This document shows positions 1 to 7,425 of a stretch of DNA of 19,946 nt, in pieces (within the stretch, counting starts at the first letter, position 1; the number at the start of each line of letters is the position of its first letter). Source of the DNA: Prevotella sp. UBA4339. GTDB taxonomy: Bacteria; Bacteroidota; Bacteroidia; Bacteroidales; Bacteroidaceae. The notes beneath the pieces were generated by a model. The model was given only the letters and a program-made list of their open reading frames with translations, ran no database searches and was not told the origin of the DNA. The stretch spans positions 1-19,946 of the forward strand of contig DGTJ01000043.1 in NCBI GenBank assembly GCA_002393725.1, given 5' to 3'. The position numbers and the translations under genes are program-made.

Positions 1-793
1 CGTGGTCGAGCCAGCCTGCATCCACGGCAGCGCGGCTTCCGCCCACCTCACCATGCAGCACCTTAGCGAGCTGGAACAGCATGTCGAAGTTCTCCTTCGA
101 GCCCATACCGTAACCACCGGCTACTACGATGGGAGCGCCCTTCAGGTTGTGCTTGGCAGCCTCTACATGGTGGTCGAGCACCTTAACTACGAAAGCCTCG
201 GGAGATACATACTTAGATACCTCAGGATAAACAACCTCCTTCTTGCACTCACCCTCCCAGAGAGCCTTCTGCATCACGCCAGAGCGTACAGTAGCCATCT
301 GTGGGCGGTGCTCAGGGTTCACGATCGTAGCCACGATGTTGCCACCGAAGGCAGGACGGATCTGATAGAGCAGGTTCTGGTAGGTCTTGCCTTCCTTCTT
401 GTCCTCGAAGTCGCCAATCTCCAGCTCTGTGCAGTCAGCAGTCAGGCCAGATGTCAGTGAAGACGATACACGTGGACCGAGGTCACGGCCGATAACGGTA
501 GCACCCATCAAGCAGATCTGCGGCTGCTCCTCCTTAAAGAGGTTCACGAGGATGTCCGTGTGGGGAGCTGAGGTGTAAGGGAATAGGTCCTTGGCATCGA
601 AGACAAACAGCTTGTCGACACCGTAGGGTAGAATCTGATCCTCCACCTTTCCCTTGATGCCAGTACCGGCAACAACAGCGTGGAGTTCCACTCCGAGTTC
701 ATTGGCGAGCTTGCGACCCTTGGTCAGCAGCTCCTGAGATACTTCCTGTACGGTTGTACCTTCTATTTCGCAATATACAAAAACGTTGTTCAT
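1..793 (-). CDS. etfA: Electron transfer flavoprotein alpha subunit, 3' end cut by window
   Basis: The gene reads leftward from ATG at 793 and runs off the window at base 1, so about 264 N-terminal residues are present and the C-terminal end is missing. The start MNNVFVYCEIEG, the segment GIKGKVEDQILPYGVDKLFVF and the later stretches GATVIGRDLGPRVSS and IRPAFGGNIVATI are typical of EtfA/FixB. EtfA pairs with EtfB in a soluble FAD heterodimer that passes electrons from acyl-CoA dehydrogenases or similar donors; the main FAD-binding domain lies in the C-terminal part, which is mostly outside. It follows etfB in the same direction after a 173-base A+T-rich spacer, longer than is usual for this pair. 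I saw no TAnnTTTG box in that spacer, so transcription from the etfB promoter is the likeliest arrangement. Confidence 0.93.
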   Translation of the reverse strand, partial: MNNVFVYCEIEGTTVQEVSQELLTKGRKLANELGVELHAVVAGTGIKGKVEDQILPYGVDKLFVFDAKDLFPYTSAPHTDILVNLFKEEQPQICLMGATVIGRDLGPRVSSSLTSGLTADCTELEIGDFEDKKEGKTYQNLLYQIRPAFGGNIVATIVNPEHRPQMATVRSGVMQKALWEGECKKEVVYPEVSKYVSPEAFVVKVLDHHVEAAKHNLKGAPIVVAGGYGMGSKENFDMLFQLAKVLHGEVGGSRAAVDAGWLDH

Positions 794-966
794 AATCTGT
801 TATTTTTTGTTATGAAAGAAATTTGAATAGTACGCGGAAATTTTATCCAGAAATTAATAGAAATAAGATTTAATTATTCTTCCTATTAGATAAATCCTCA
901 GAGTCTTATTATTCATATTTCTGAAATAAATTATTCACATTATTCTTATTTCTTTCATGAAATATA
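794..966. repeat. etfB-etfA spacer with four ATTATTC heptamers and an inverted repeat
   Basis: This A+T-rich spacer lies between etfB stop and etfA start. The heptamer ATTATTC (GAATAAT on the gene strand) occurs four times, at 873-879, 908-914, 930-936 and 939-945. An 11-base perfect inverted repeat (ATGAAAGAAAT at 812-822, ATTTCTTTCAT at 948-958) brackets the cluster. No ORF of note, no Bacteroidetes -7 box and no stem-loop followed by a T run were seen. It may be an mRNA processing or binding region, or simply low-complexity sequence. Confidence 0.5.
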
Positions 967-1839
967 TTAGCCAATGATTTTCTCTTCCAACAATTCTTTG
1001 ATCATTCCCTCGATATCAGCATCAGAAGCCGTCAAAGTCTTCGACTCCTTAGCCTGGAACACGATGTTCTTGATAGCCTTCACCTTGGTGGGTGAGCCTG
1101 CGAGACCGCACTGGCTGGCATCGCCATCCACATCGGCTACGCTCCACTGGTTGAGTGTCAGCTCAGGACGCTCGTCGTAGAGATAGTCGTAAGGAGTGCC
1201 CTCGGCAGGACGCTCCATCGGACAGGTGGCACGCTTGTACTTCATCACCAGCTTGGCATTCTGCGGGCGACAGGGAGCAGCACTACCGTTGACAGTGATA
1301 ACTACTGGCAGCGGAGCCTCAACTGTCTCCACACCACCGTCGATGACACGCTTGATGGTAGCCTTGCCATCCTTCACACTCATCACCTCCTCAGCGTATG
1401 TCACCTGATTCAGGCCCAGCTTCTGGGCCACCTGGGGACCTACCTGAGCGGTATCACCATCGATAGCCTGGCGGCCACCGATCACGATGTCTACATCGCC
1501 AATCTTCTTGATGGCAGTAGCGAGAGCATAAGACGTTGCGAGAGTATCAGCACCGGCAAACAGACGGTCGGTAAGCAGCCAACCGGTATCTGCACCACGA
1601 TAGAGTCCCTGACGGATAATCTCACCTGCACGTGGAGGACCCATCGTCAGGATGCCTACTGTAGAGCCTGGATTCTGCTCCTTCAGACGGAGGGCCTGCT
1701 CCAGGGCGTTCAAATCTTCTGGATTGAAGATGGCGGGTAAGGCAGCACGGTTTACCGTACCTTCGGCTGTCATTGCATCCTTACCCACATTTCGGGTGTC
1801 TGGCACTTGCTTGGCCAGAACAACAATCTTTAAAGCCAT
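967..1839 (-). CDS. etfB: Electron transfer flavoprotein beta subunit
   Basis: A complete 290-residue EtfB/FixA protein starting MALKIVVLAKQVPDT. Landmarks are the nucleotide-binding-like stretch GILTMGPPRAGEIIRQGLYR (about residues 62-81), the segment GGRQAIDGDTAQVGPQVA (about 121-138) and the ETF-beta signature region VIDGGVETVEAPLPVVITVN (about 165-184). The beta subunit binds a nucleotide (AMP, or a second FAD in bifurcating forms) and docks with EtfA and a dehydrogenase partner. The AIDGDTAQVGP segment resembles that of FAD/FAD electron-bifurcating ETFs; this is from memory of the family and needs alignment. It is first in the minus-strand etfBA unit, with a good promoter at 1883-1913. 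The ATG at 1839 fits the family N-terminus. Confidence 0.95.
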   Translation of the reverse strand: MALKIVVLAKQVPDTRNVGKDAMTAEGTVNRAALPAIFNPEDLNALEQALRLKEQNPGSTVGILTMGPPRAGEIIRQGLYRGADTGWLLTDRLFAGADTLATSYALATAIKKIGDVDIVIGGRQAIDGDTAQVGPQVAQKLGLNQVTYAEEVMSVKDGKATIKRVIDGGVETVEAPLPVVITVNGSAAPCRPQNAKLVMKYKRATCPMERPAEGTPYDYLYDERPELTLNQWSVADVDGDASQCGLAGSPTKVKAIKNIVFQAKESKTLTASDADIEGMIKELLEEKIIG

Positions 1840-1882
1840 AAAATATTAATTAATAATGTAAATCCTTTTGCAAAATCGGCTG

Positions 1883-1913
1883 CAAAGGTAGTATTTTTTG
1901 CGCACACAGCAAA
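1883..1913 (-). promoter_or_regulatory. Bacteroidetes-type promoter for etfB
   Basis: On the minus strand TTTG (1913-1910) is followed after 19 bases by TACCTTTG (1890-1883), matching TTTG-N19-21-TAnnTTTG. The -7 box ends 43 bases before the etfB ATG, leaving a leader of roughly 40 bases. The -33 box lies a few bases from the palindrome cluster at 1920-1964. Confidence 0.75.
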
Positions 1914-1919
1914 ATAAAA

Positions 1920-1964
1920 TGCACAAAATCAGCGTTTTTGTGCACAAACTTTATAATTTGTGCA
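1920..1964. promoter_or_regulatory. Nested palindromic operator-like cluster
   Basis: A perfect 12-base palindrome TTTGTGCACAAA occupies 1937-1948. The half-site TGCACAAA lies at 1920-1927 and its mirror TTTGTGCA at 1957-1964, placed symmetrically about the same centre (1942). The three sites are about 18-19 bases apart centre to centre and sit between two divergent promoters. This is the layout of a regulator binding region, but I cannot name the regulator. Confidence 0.6.
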
Positions 1965-1983
1965 ATAAAGAAGATGGAAAATG

Positions 1984-2015
1984 TTTGGTATTTAGCAAGA
2001 TTTGCACTACCTTTG
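1984..2015 (+). promoter_or_regulatory. Bacteroidetes-type promoter for the DMT-dnaG-cls operon
   Basis: TTTG at 1984-1987 is followed after 20 bases by TACCTTTG at 2008-2015, a full match to the TTTG / TAnnTTTG consensus. The first ATG downstream is at 2039, giving a leader of about 18-20 bases. This supports 2039 rather than the in-frame upstream ATG at 1898 as the start of the first gene. Confidence 0.8.
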
Positions 2016-2038
2016 CACCGATTTTATTTTTAATAAAT

Positions 2039-2413
2039 ATGGTAAATGGAGTTTATACGATTCTGTTACTCATTATGAGTAATGTGTTTATGACCTTCGC
2101 CTGGTATGGACATCTCAGACTGCAGCAGTCGGGCGTGTCTACCAACTGGCCGCTCTATCTGGTCATTGCTTTCTCGTGGATGATTGCCTTCTTCGAGTAT
2201 TGTTGCCAGGTTCCTGCAAATAGGATAGGATTTATCGACAACGGTGGTCCGTTCAATCTGGTGCAGCTGAAGGTCATTCAGGAGTGCATTTCACTGGTGG
2301 TGTTTGCAGTCGTTGCCAACTTCATCTTCCAGCATGAGCAGCTGCACTGGAATCACGCAGCCGCAGCCCTTTGCCTGGTGGCAGCTGTATATTTTGTTTT
2401 CATGAAACCATAG
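2039..2413 (+). CDS. DMT family protein (DUF486), small four-helix membrane protein
   Basis: A 124-residue, very hydrophobic protein with about four membrane helices, starting MVNGVYTILLLIMSNVFMTF. The segments FEYCCQVPANRIGF and QLKVIQECISLVVF are characteristic of the DUF486/DMT-like small membrane family, whose substrate is not established. The open frame extends upstream to 1898, but that part would overlap the promoter and operator region, so the ATG at 2039 just after the -7 box is preferred. It is the first gene of a tight operon: its stop is one base from the dnaG start. A functional link to DNA replication is not implied, because housekeeping operons in this phylum often mix functions. 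Confidence 0.85.
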   Translation: MVNGVYTILLLIMSNVFMTFAWYGHLRLQQSGVSTNWPLYLVIAFSWMIAFFEYCCQVPANRIGFIDNGGPFNLVQLKVIQECISLVVFAVVANFIFQHEQLHWNHAAAALCLVAAVYFVFMKP

Positions 2414-2414
2414 T

Positions 2415-4451
2415 ATGATCGACCGGGCGACGATAGACAAGATTATCGATGCGACGAACATTGTTGACGTCGTAGGCGAGTTCGTGAGCCTGCGTAAGAC
2501 AGGAGTCAACTACAAGGGCCTGTGCCCTTTCCACGATGATACCACCCCGTCGTTCATAGTGTCGCCTGCAAAGAATATATGCCACTGCTTCGCGTGCGGT
2601 GAGGGTGGCAATGCTGTCAACTTCCTCATGAAGCACGAGCAGATAACCTATCCTGAGGCACTGCGCTGGCTGGCGAAGAAATACAACATCGAGATCGAGG
2701 AGAAGGAACTTACTCCCGAGGAAAAGCTGCAGCAGAGTGAGCGTGAGTCGATGTTCATCGTCAATGAGTGGGCGATGCAGTATTTCCAGGATATCCTAAA
2801 GAACGATCCTGACGGTATAGCCATCGGAAAGCAGTATTTCCGCAGCCGTGGCATACGCGATGACATCATAGAGAAATTCAACCTCGGCTATGCACTCCCT
2901 AAGCGCGACGCACTGGCAAAGGCTGCACTGAAAGCTGGATTTCAGGAGGAATTTCTGGTGAAGACGGGACTGTGCGTAGGGAGGAAGGAGAATGATTCTT
3001 CGAGTAAGGAGGTAATCGGCTTGCCGCTTGCTACCGAAGGAACTCAAGAAGGAGGATTGAGGAAGGAGAAGACTCCATTGGCAGACAGGTATGCGGGGAG
3101 AGTGATTTTCCCGTGGCTGAATGTGAGTGGAAAGGTTGTGGCGTTCGGAGGGCGACTGCTTGACTCCAGGACAAAGGGAGTGCAGCAGAAATACGTCAAC
3201 TCACCCGACTCGGAGATATATCATAAGGAACGGGAGCTATATGGACTCTACCAGGCCAAGAAGGCGATAGTGAAGGAAGACCGCGTGTTTATGGTTGAGG
3301 GATATACCGACGTCATCGCCATGCACCAGAGTGGCATAGAGAACGTGGTGGCCAACTCCGGTACGGCGCTCTCGGAGTTCCAGATACGTATCTTGAGGAG
3401 GTTCACGCAGAACATCACACTGCTCTACGATGGTGACGAGGCAGGTATCCATGCGGCAATGCGGGGAACAGACATGCTACTGGCAGCAGGGATGAACATC
3501 AAGGTGCTGCTGCTGCCCGACGGGGACGACCCCGACTCATTTGCCAAGAAGCATTCTACTGCGGAACTGAAGAATTATATCGATGAGAACCAGACGGACT
3601 TCATCACCTTCAAGACCCGTCTTACAGTGGATAACGTCAACGACCCGGTAAAGCGCTCTGAGGCTATCGGGGGTATCGTGAGGAGTATATCGGTGATACC
3701 CGACCAGATACTGCGCTCTACGTATCTCAGTGAGCTGTCGCAGCGGATGGGCATCAAGGAGCAGACACTGCTGAACTCTATGAACGATATGATCCGCAAG
3801 AACATAGAGGACAAGGAGAAGGAGCGTGCAAGAGCCAATGGCGACACGTCGCAGGAGCAGCAAGAAACTCAGAATATCCCTCAGGAGTTTATCGGACTGC
3901 ACACTGTGGATGAACAGACCCGAGAGGTGGAGCGCCTGCTGGCTCAGGTGATAGTAAGGCATGGGGAAAAGGTGATATATGATAACATTGAGACACAGGA
4001 CGGTGAGACGATATCGCTCACGGTGGCCCAGTATATCAATTATGACCTGAGTCAGGATGACCTGAAGTTCCACGATGAGCTGTACAACAGGATACTCTCC
4101 GAGGCTGTGGAGCATAGCGGCGAGCCTGACTTCAAGGCAGAGGCTTACTTCATGCAGCATCCTGACGTGCAGATCAGCCAGCTGGCAACAAGCCTGGCCA
4201 TCGACCGCCACCAGCTGGGCAGGGGATTCCAGTTGAAAGACCGTGAGGGTGGTCTTCGCCAGCATGTGCTGCACCTGGTGCTCGACCTACGGATGGACAT
4301 CATCGACAAGCGCCTGAAGGAGATACAGACGGAAATCCGACAGGTGGGTGGGGATATGGAACGTGCGAAAGCTCTCATGGAGGAGTTTAAGGATATGCAG
4401 GAGCTGCGCAATGCTCTTGCAAAGCAGTTGGGGAATGATGTAGTAGCATAA
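2415..4451 (+). CDS. dnaG: DNA primase DnaG with an in-frame repeat insertion
   Basis: A 678-residue primase that makes RNA primers at the replication fork. The N-terminal CHC2 zinc site is C37, H40, C58 and C61. The central RNA-polymerase/Toprim domain has MVEGYTD with E295 and DGDEAG with D339 and D341 for metal binding. The C-terminal third (from about residue 500) is helical and should contact the DnaB helicase. Between VKTGLCVG (to 189) and DRYAGRVIFP (from 224) lie about 30 residues where relatives, as I recall them, have roughly ten; this extra loop carries the 25-base repeat core at 3011-3035, read as EVIGLPLAT. The insertion is in frame and spares all catalytic motifs, so the enzyme is probably active. 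The gene starts one base after the upstream stop and ends six bases before cardiolipin synthase. Confidence 0.97.
   Translation: MIDRATIDKIIDATNIVDVVGEFVSLRKTGVNYKGLCPFHDDTTPSFIVSPAKNICHCFACGEGGNAVNFLMKHEQITYPEALRWLAKKYNIEIEEKELTPEEKLQQSERESMFIVNEWAMQYFQDILKNDPDGIAIGKQYFRSRGIRDDIIEKFNLGYALPKRDALAKAALKAGFQEEFLVKTGLCVGRKENDSSSKEVIGLPLATEGTQEGGLRKEKTPLADRYAGRVIFPWLNVSGKVVAFGGRLLDSRTKGVQQKYVNSPDSEIYHKERELYGLYQAKKAIVKEDRVFMVEGYTDVIAMHQSGIENVVANSGTALSEFQIRILRRFTQNITLLYDGDEAGIHAAMRGTDMLLAAGMNIKVLLLPDGDDPDSFAKKHSTAELKNYIDENQTDFITFKTRLTVDNVNDPVKRSEAIGGIVRSISVIPDQILRSTYLSELSQRMGIKEQTLLNSMNDMIRKNIEDKEKERARANGDTSQEQQETQNIPQEFIGLHTVDEQTREVERLLAQVIVRHGEKVIYDNIETQDGETISLTVAQYINYDLSQDDLKFHDELYNRILSEAVEHSGEPDFKAEAYFMQHPDVQISQLATSLAIDRHQLGRGFQLKDREGGLRQHVLHLVLDLRMDIIDKRLKEIQTEIRQVGGDMERAKALMEEFKDMQELRNALAKQLGNDVVA
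2988..3075 (+). repeat. Dispersed coding repeat, copy 1 (in dnaG)
   Basis: The 25-base core GGTAATCGGCTTGCCGCTTG+CTACC is at 3011-3035, followed by a diverged tail GAAGGAACTCAAG. The purine-rich flanks (GGAGGAAGGAG before, GAGGAAGGAGAAG after) resemble those of the helicase copy. Here the core is read as EVIGLPLAT, one frame away from the other two copies. The outer limits given are approximate, set by the extra loop in DnaG. Confidence 0.8.
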
Positions 4452-4457
4452 GGTGAT

Positions 4458-5882
4458 ATGGATTGGAAGGTGGTATTGTTCAGCATTTATCAGGTGATCG
4501 TTATACTGACGATCATACATGTGGTGCTCGACAACCGCCAGCCGGCCAAGACGATGGCATGGGCCTTGGTGATATGGTTCTTCCCGGTTGTGGGAATAGT
4601 GTTCTATATCTTCTTTGGAGTTAACACCCGAAAGGAAAGGCTCATCAGCCAGCGCAGCCTCGATATGCTCTACAAGCGCTCGATGCTGGAGTTCGTTGAG
4701 CAGAAGGACCTGCGCATACCAGAAGAATACAAGCCTATCATAGATCTCTTCGTCAGCGAGAATTTCTCACTTCCCTTCCGCGACAATGAAATAAAGATAT
4801 ATACAGACGGATACAGCTTCTTCCCGGCACTGTTGAGGGAGATAGCCTCTGCCCGTGACCATATACACATCGATATGTACATCTTCGAGGAAGACGCCTT
4901 GGGAAATATGGTTCGCGATGCCTTGATAGCCAAGGCCCGCGAGGGGGTGGAGGTGCGTCTTATCTACGATGATGTGGGCTGCTGGAATGTCAGAAACGAC
5001 TTCTTCGAACAGATGCGTGAAGAAGGTATCGAGGTCTCTCCATTCCTGCCAGTAAGGTTCCCGTCGTTTACCAGTAAGGTGAACTACCGTAACCACAGGA
5101 AAGTGATAGTCATCGACGGGCGTACCGGCTTTATCGGAGGCATGAATATCGCAATGCGCTATGTGAAGGGGTCTAATGGCCAGTCATGGCGCGACACGAT
5201 GCTGCAGATTACGGGAAATGGGGTGTATAGCCTTCAGAAGGTGTTCCTGGTAGACTGGTACTTCGTTGACCGTAACCTCATTTCCAACCGTAAGTATTAT
5301 CCTCGCCCTCAAGAGAAGGCGGAGCATAATGAATCGTTGTTGCAGATAGTAACCAGCGGACCTACCTCGCCTTACTCAGAGATAATGCAGGGTTATGTAC
5401 GGATGATACTCTCAGCAAAGCGATATGTCTATATCGAGACTCCGTATTTCCTGCCTACCGACCCTGTGCTCTTTGCCCTAAAGACAGCTGCCGCAGGAGG
5501 TGTGGATGTGCGTGTTCTCGTACCTCTGTGCAGTGACACGAAGTTTGTGGAGTGGGCAGGAAGGAGCTATCTGCGTGAGATGGTCGAGGCAGGCATCGTA
5601 GTGTCGTATTATACTGCGGGATTCCTCCACTCGAAGATGATTGTTTGTGATGATGCCATTTGCAGCTGCGGTTCTACTAATTTTGACTTCCGTAGCTTTG
5701 AGAATAACTTTGAGTCAAATGCTTTTGTCTATGACCCTGAGGTGGCTGTTGCAATGCGTGATATGTTCATGGATGACATATCCCGGTCATTGCTCTTTAC
5801 TGATATTCCGTCACGAGCCAATCCGAACATCCTGAAACGTCTGGTGGAGTCGCTGGTAAGGCTGATGTCGCCTCTTATGTGA
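4458..5882 (+). CDS. cls: Cardiolipin synthase (PLD superfamily)
   Basis: A 474-residue membrane enzyme that joins two phosphatidylglycerol molecules (or PG and another donor) to make cardiolipin. The N-terminus has two membrane helices (about residues 5-22 and 32-53). Two HxKxxxxD phospholipase-D motifs follow: H213/K215/D220 with GxxGGMN after it, and H391/K393/D398 followed by GSTNFDFRSF. Length and order fit bacterial ClsA-type enzymes. It is the last gene of the DMT-dnaG-cls operon, starting six bases after dnaG stop. Its last eight bases overlap the end of the convergent rsmD gene, and no terminator is visible between them. Confidence 0.96.
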   Translation: MDWKVVLFSIYQVIVILTIIHVVLDNRQPAKTMAWALVIWFFPVVGIVFYIFFGVNTRKERLISQRSLDMLYKRSMLEFVEQKDLRIPEEYKPIIDLFVSENFSLPFRDNEIKIYTDGYSFFPALLREIASARDHIHIDMYIFEEDALGNMVRDALIAKAREGVEVRLIYDDVGCWNVRNDFFEQMREEGIEVSPFLPVRFPSFTSKVNYRNHRKVIVIDGRTGFIGGMNIAMRYVKGSNGQSWRDTMLQITGNGVYSLQKVFLVDWYFVDRNLISNRKYYPRPQEKAEHNESLLQIVTSGPTSPYSEIMQGYVRMILSAKRYVYIETPYFLPTDPVLFALKTAAAGGVDVRVLVPLCSDTKFVEWAGRSYLREMVEAGIVVSYYTAGFLHSKMIVCDDAICSCGSTNFDFRSFENNFESNAFVYDPEVAVAMRDMFMDDISRSLLFTDIPSRANPNILKRLVESLVRLMSPLM

Positions 5883-6405
5883 AGATGGTGAAGTTCACGC
5901 TTCCGTAGCTTCTGTGCTCCCTGAAATGAGGATGCTGTGAGAAGTCATTGTCCTTGCCATGTTCGAATACGAATACTCCGTCTTCTTTCAACAGCCCTTT
6001 CTCGAAGATAAGGTCAGGTATCGTAGGTAGTTCCTTGAGGGCGTATGGCGGGTCGGCAAAGATAAAGTCGAACTGCTGCTTGCATGCTTTCACAAACTTG
6101 AACACATCACCTCTGAGTGGGGTGGCTGCATTGGTGCCGAGCTTCTCGAGACACTGCTGGATAAAGCGATGGTGGTCGCGGTCCATCTCCACACTTATCA
6201 CTCTGCTGCATCCTCTTGACAGAAGCTCGAGAGTGATGCTGCCTGTGCCAGAGAAGAGATCGAGAGCAGAGGCATCGTCGAAGTCTACATACTGGTTGAG
6301 TACGTTGAAGATGTTCTCTTTGGCAAAGTCGGTAGTAGGCCTTGCCTTGAAGGTGCGTGGGATTTCGAAATGCCGCCCCTTGTATATTCCTGTGATGATT
6401 CGCAT
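5875..6405 (-). CDS. rsmD: 16S rRNA (guanine-N2)-methyltransferase RsmD
   Basis: A 176-residue SAM-dependent methyltransferase that modifies G966 (E. coli numbering) of 16S rRNA during small-subunit assembly. The family N-terminus MRIITGIYKGR, the RPTTDFAKENIFN segment (about 22-34), the SAM-binding DLFSGTGS (49-56), the acidic end of the next strand (SVEMD, 71-75) and the catalytic DPPY (118-121) are all present. It is the last gene of the minus-strand unit begun by the small peptide at 7308, starting four bases after the DUF3822 stop. Its 3' end overlaps the end of cls by eight bases. Confidence 0.95.
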   Translation of the reverse strand: MRIITGIYKGRHFEIPRTFKARPTTDFAKENIFNVLNQYVDFDDASALDLFSGTGSITLELLSRGCSRVISVEMDRDHHRFIQQCLEKLGTNAATPLRGDVFKFVKACKQQFDFIFADPPYALKELPTIPDLIFEKGLLKEDGVFVFEHGKDNDFSQHPHFREHRSYGSVNFTIFT

Positions 6406-6409
6406 GGTG

Positions 6410-7204
6410 CTATCTTCCCTTTGTCAGTATCGTCATGAGGTCGAATGGCATGTCGTCGAACGCTGTTGCCGGAGCACGGTTGAATTCAGCTGTGGGGGTG
6501 ATGACATACACGTTCTGAATATATCGCTTCAACTCGTCGATGATCCATTCGCGCTCAGGTATATTGCCTACGAGGTGTATCTCATCGTGCTCAGGCTGCA
6601 AATTCAACTGCCTCCAGACGTACAGCAGGAAGTATAGGGCATCGCTGCACTGGGTTACGTCGAAAGTGTTGCAGAACTTAAATCTGTTTTGCAGGAAAGA
6701 GCAGATCTCGAGCTGGTTGTCGTGAAAGTATCCAAATAGTTTCTTCCGATGACCGGTAAAGCTTCTTTTGTGCAGGTAATGCCAGACGGGGGTCATCAGA
6801 TGAACAGCCAATGCTCCGGGCACGTTGTCTCGAAGTACCAGGCGCACGTCTTTGTTGATGGCAAATACGGCTACAGCATTAAGATCTGGAAGGACATTGA
6901 ACGTCACGCTCAGCTGTTTGTCATGTGGAAAAGAATGGAAGTAGTAGTCTTCCAGATTACTCTCCTGAAAATAGTCTAAAGGCATCATCAGTACCTTTGC
7001 GTCGAGCAGCACCTGGGCCTTTGCAGTACTTCTCACAGTAGTAGTCTCCTTGAATGCCTCTCGCAGGTTGGCTGCCATAGAGATGCCGCTCTTCATCAAA
7101 TACGGCTCATATACAATGGGCTCCTCCAGATTGGTAGGGTCCTGTGTTGTAAATGACAGCGTGTTCTTGCCCACGCGAATAGTAAGTAATCCTCTTCCGC
7201 TCAT
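6410..7204 (-). CDS. DUF3822 family protein
   Basis: A 264-residue protein resembling the Bacteroidetes-specific DUF3822 family, commonly found directly before rsmD. Visible features are the start MSGRGLLTIRVGKNTLSF, a central segment with VFAINKDVRLVLRDNVPG and CSFLQNRFKFCNTFDVT, and the ending FDDMPFDLMTILTKGR. The family has an actin/ASKHA-like flavour but no proven function, and I do not assign one. The open frame continues 13 codons upstream (to 7243), but that stretch lies inside the preceding small gene; ATG at 7204, five bases after that gene's stop, is preferred. The close spacing with rsmD suggests co-transcription. Confidence 0.82.
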   Translation of the reverse strand: MSGRGLLTIRVGKNTLSFTTQDPTNLEEPIVYEPYLMKSGISMAANLREAFKETTTVRSTAKAQVLLDAKVLMMPLDYFQESNLEDYYFHSFPHDKQLSVTFNVLPDLNAVAVFAINKDVRLVLRDNVPGALAVHLMTPVWHYLHKRSFTGHRKKLFGYFHDNQLEICSFLQNRFKFCNTFDVTQCSDALYFLLYVWRQLNLQPEHDEIHLVGNIPEREWIIDELKRYIQNVYVITPTAEFNRAPATAFDDMPFDLMTILTKGR

Positions 7205-7209
7205 AACTA

Positions 7210-7308
7210 TTACTTCGTGCCTGCCACTACACTTGCGATGCATACTGCCAGCAGTCCTGCAGCGACAATGGCCAAAACGATGTTTATAATCTTCTCGTTT
7301 ACTTTCAT
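7210..7308 (-). CDS. Small single-helix membrane peptide, 32 residues
   Basis: A 32-codon ORF from ATG 7308 to TAA 7210. It begins MKVNEKIINIVLAIV and continues as an uninterrupted hydrophobic helix (about residues 8-29) ending in a short polar tail TK. The charged N-terminus followed by one helix fits a small inner-membrane peptide. It sits exactly between a -7 box (7317-7324) and the DUF3822 gene, five bases before the latter's start, which is typical operon spacing. The -7 box ends eight bases before the ATG. Function is unknown; it could also act mainly as a leader for translating the downstream gene. Confidence 0.7.
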   Translation of the reverse strand: MKVNEKIINIVLAIVAAGLLAVCIASVVAGTK

Positions 7309-7316
7309 TCCGGCTG

Positions 7317-7324
7317 CAAAATTA
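7317..7324 (-). promoter_or_regulatory. -7 box for the small peptide-DUF3822-rsmD unit
   Basis: TAATTTTG on the minus strand matches TAnnTTTG and ends eight bases before the ATG at 7308. No clear TTTG is found at -33; a T run lies immediately upstream instead. The 19 bases 7311-7329 are identical (as minus strand) to the + strand -7 region at 13124-13141 extended to CCG, suggesting a common promoter cassette. Confidence 0.6.
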
Positions 7325-7384
7325 CAAAAAAAGCCACATATTTTTAGGTTTTTCATGGAAATATTATCTTAATCCATGTTAATC

Positions 7385-7417
7385 TGTGCTATCTGTGGCG
7401 AAAATGCATTACCTTTG
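7385..7417 (+). promoter_or_regulatory. Promoter of the RecD-like helicase gene
   Basis: TACCTTTG at 7410-7417 is a consensus -7 box; TGTG at 7385-7388 is a weak -33 candidate 21 bases upstream. The box ends eight bases before the ATG at 7426, so the mRNA leader should be only a few bases. The upstream TTAATCTGTGCTATCTGTGG resembles AGATTA-containing sequences in the other divergent promoter regions of this window. Confidence 0.6.
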
Positions 7418-7425
7418 TGGCTGAA

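Noticed and set aside
1898..2038. Upstream extension of the DMT/DUF486 frame to 1898.
   Set aside because: It covers the palindrome cluster and a full promoter; the protein family begins at the ATG at 2039.
3537..4274. Long minus-strand open frame (245 codons) opposite dnaG.
   Set aside because: It is antisense to a clearly conserved primase region, and its protein shows no recognisable domain.
6410..7243. DUF3822 start at 7243.
   Set aside because: The additional 13 codons overlap the small peptide gene and ATG 7204 has ideal operon spacing.
7417..7425. GTG start for the helicase.
   Set aside because: The GTG contains the last base of the -7 box, so it would not be in the mRNA; ATG 7426 fits.
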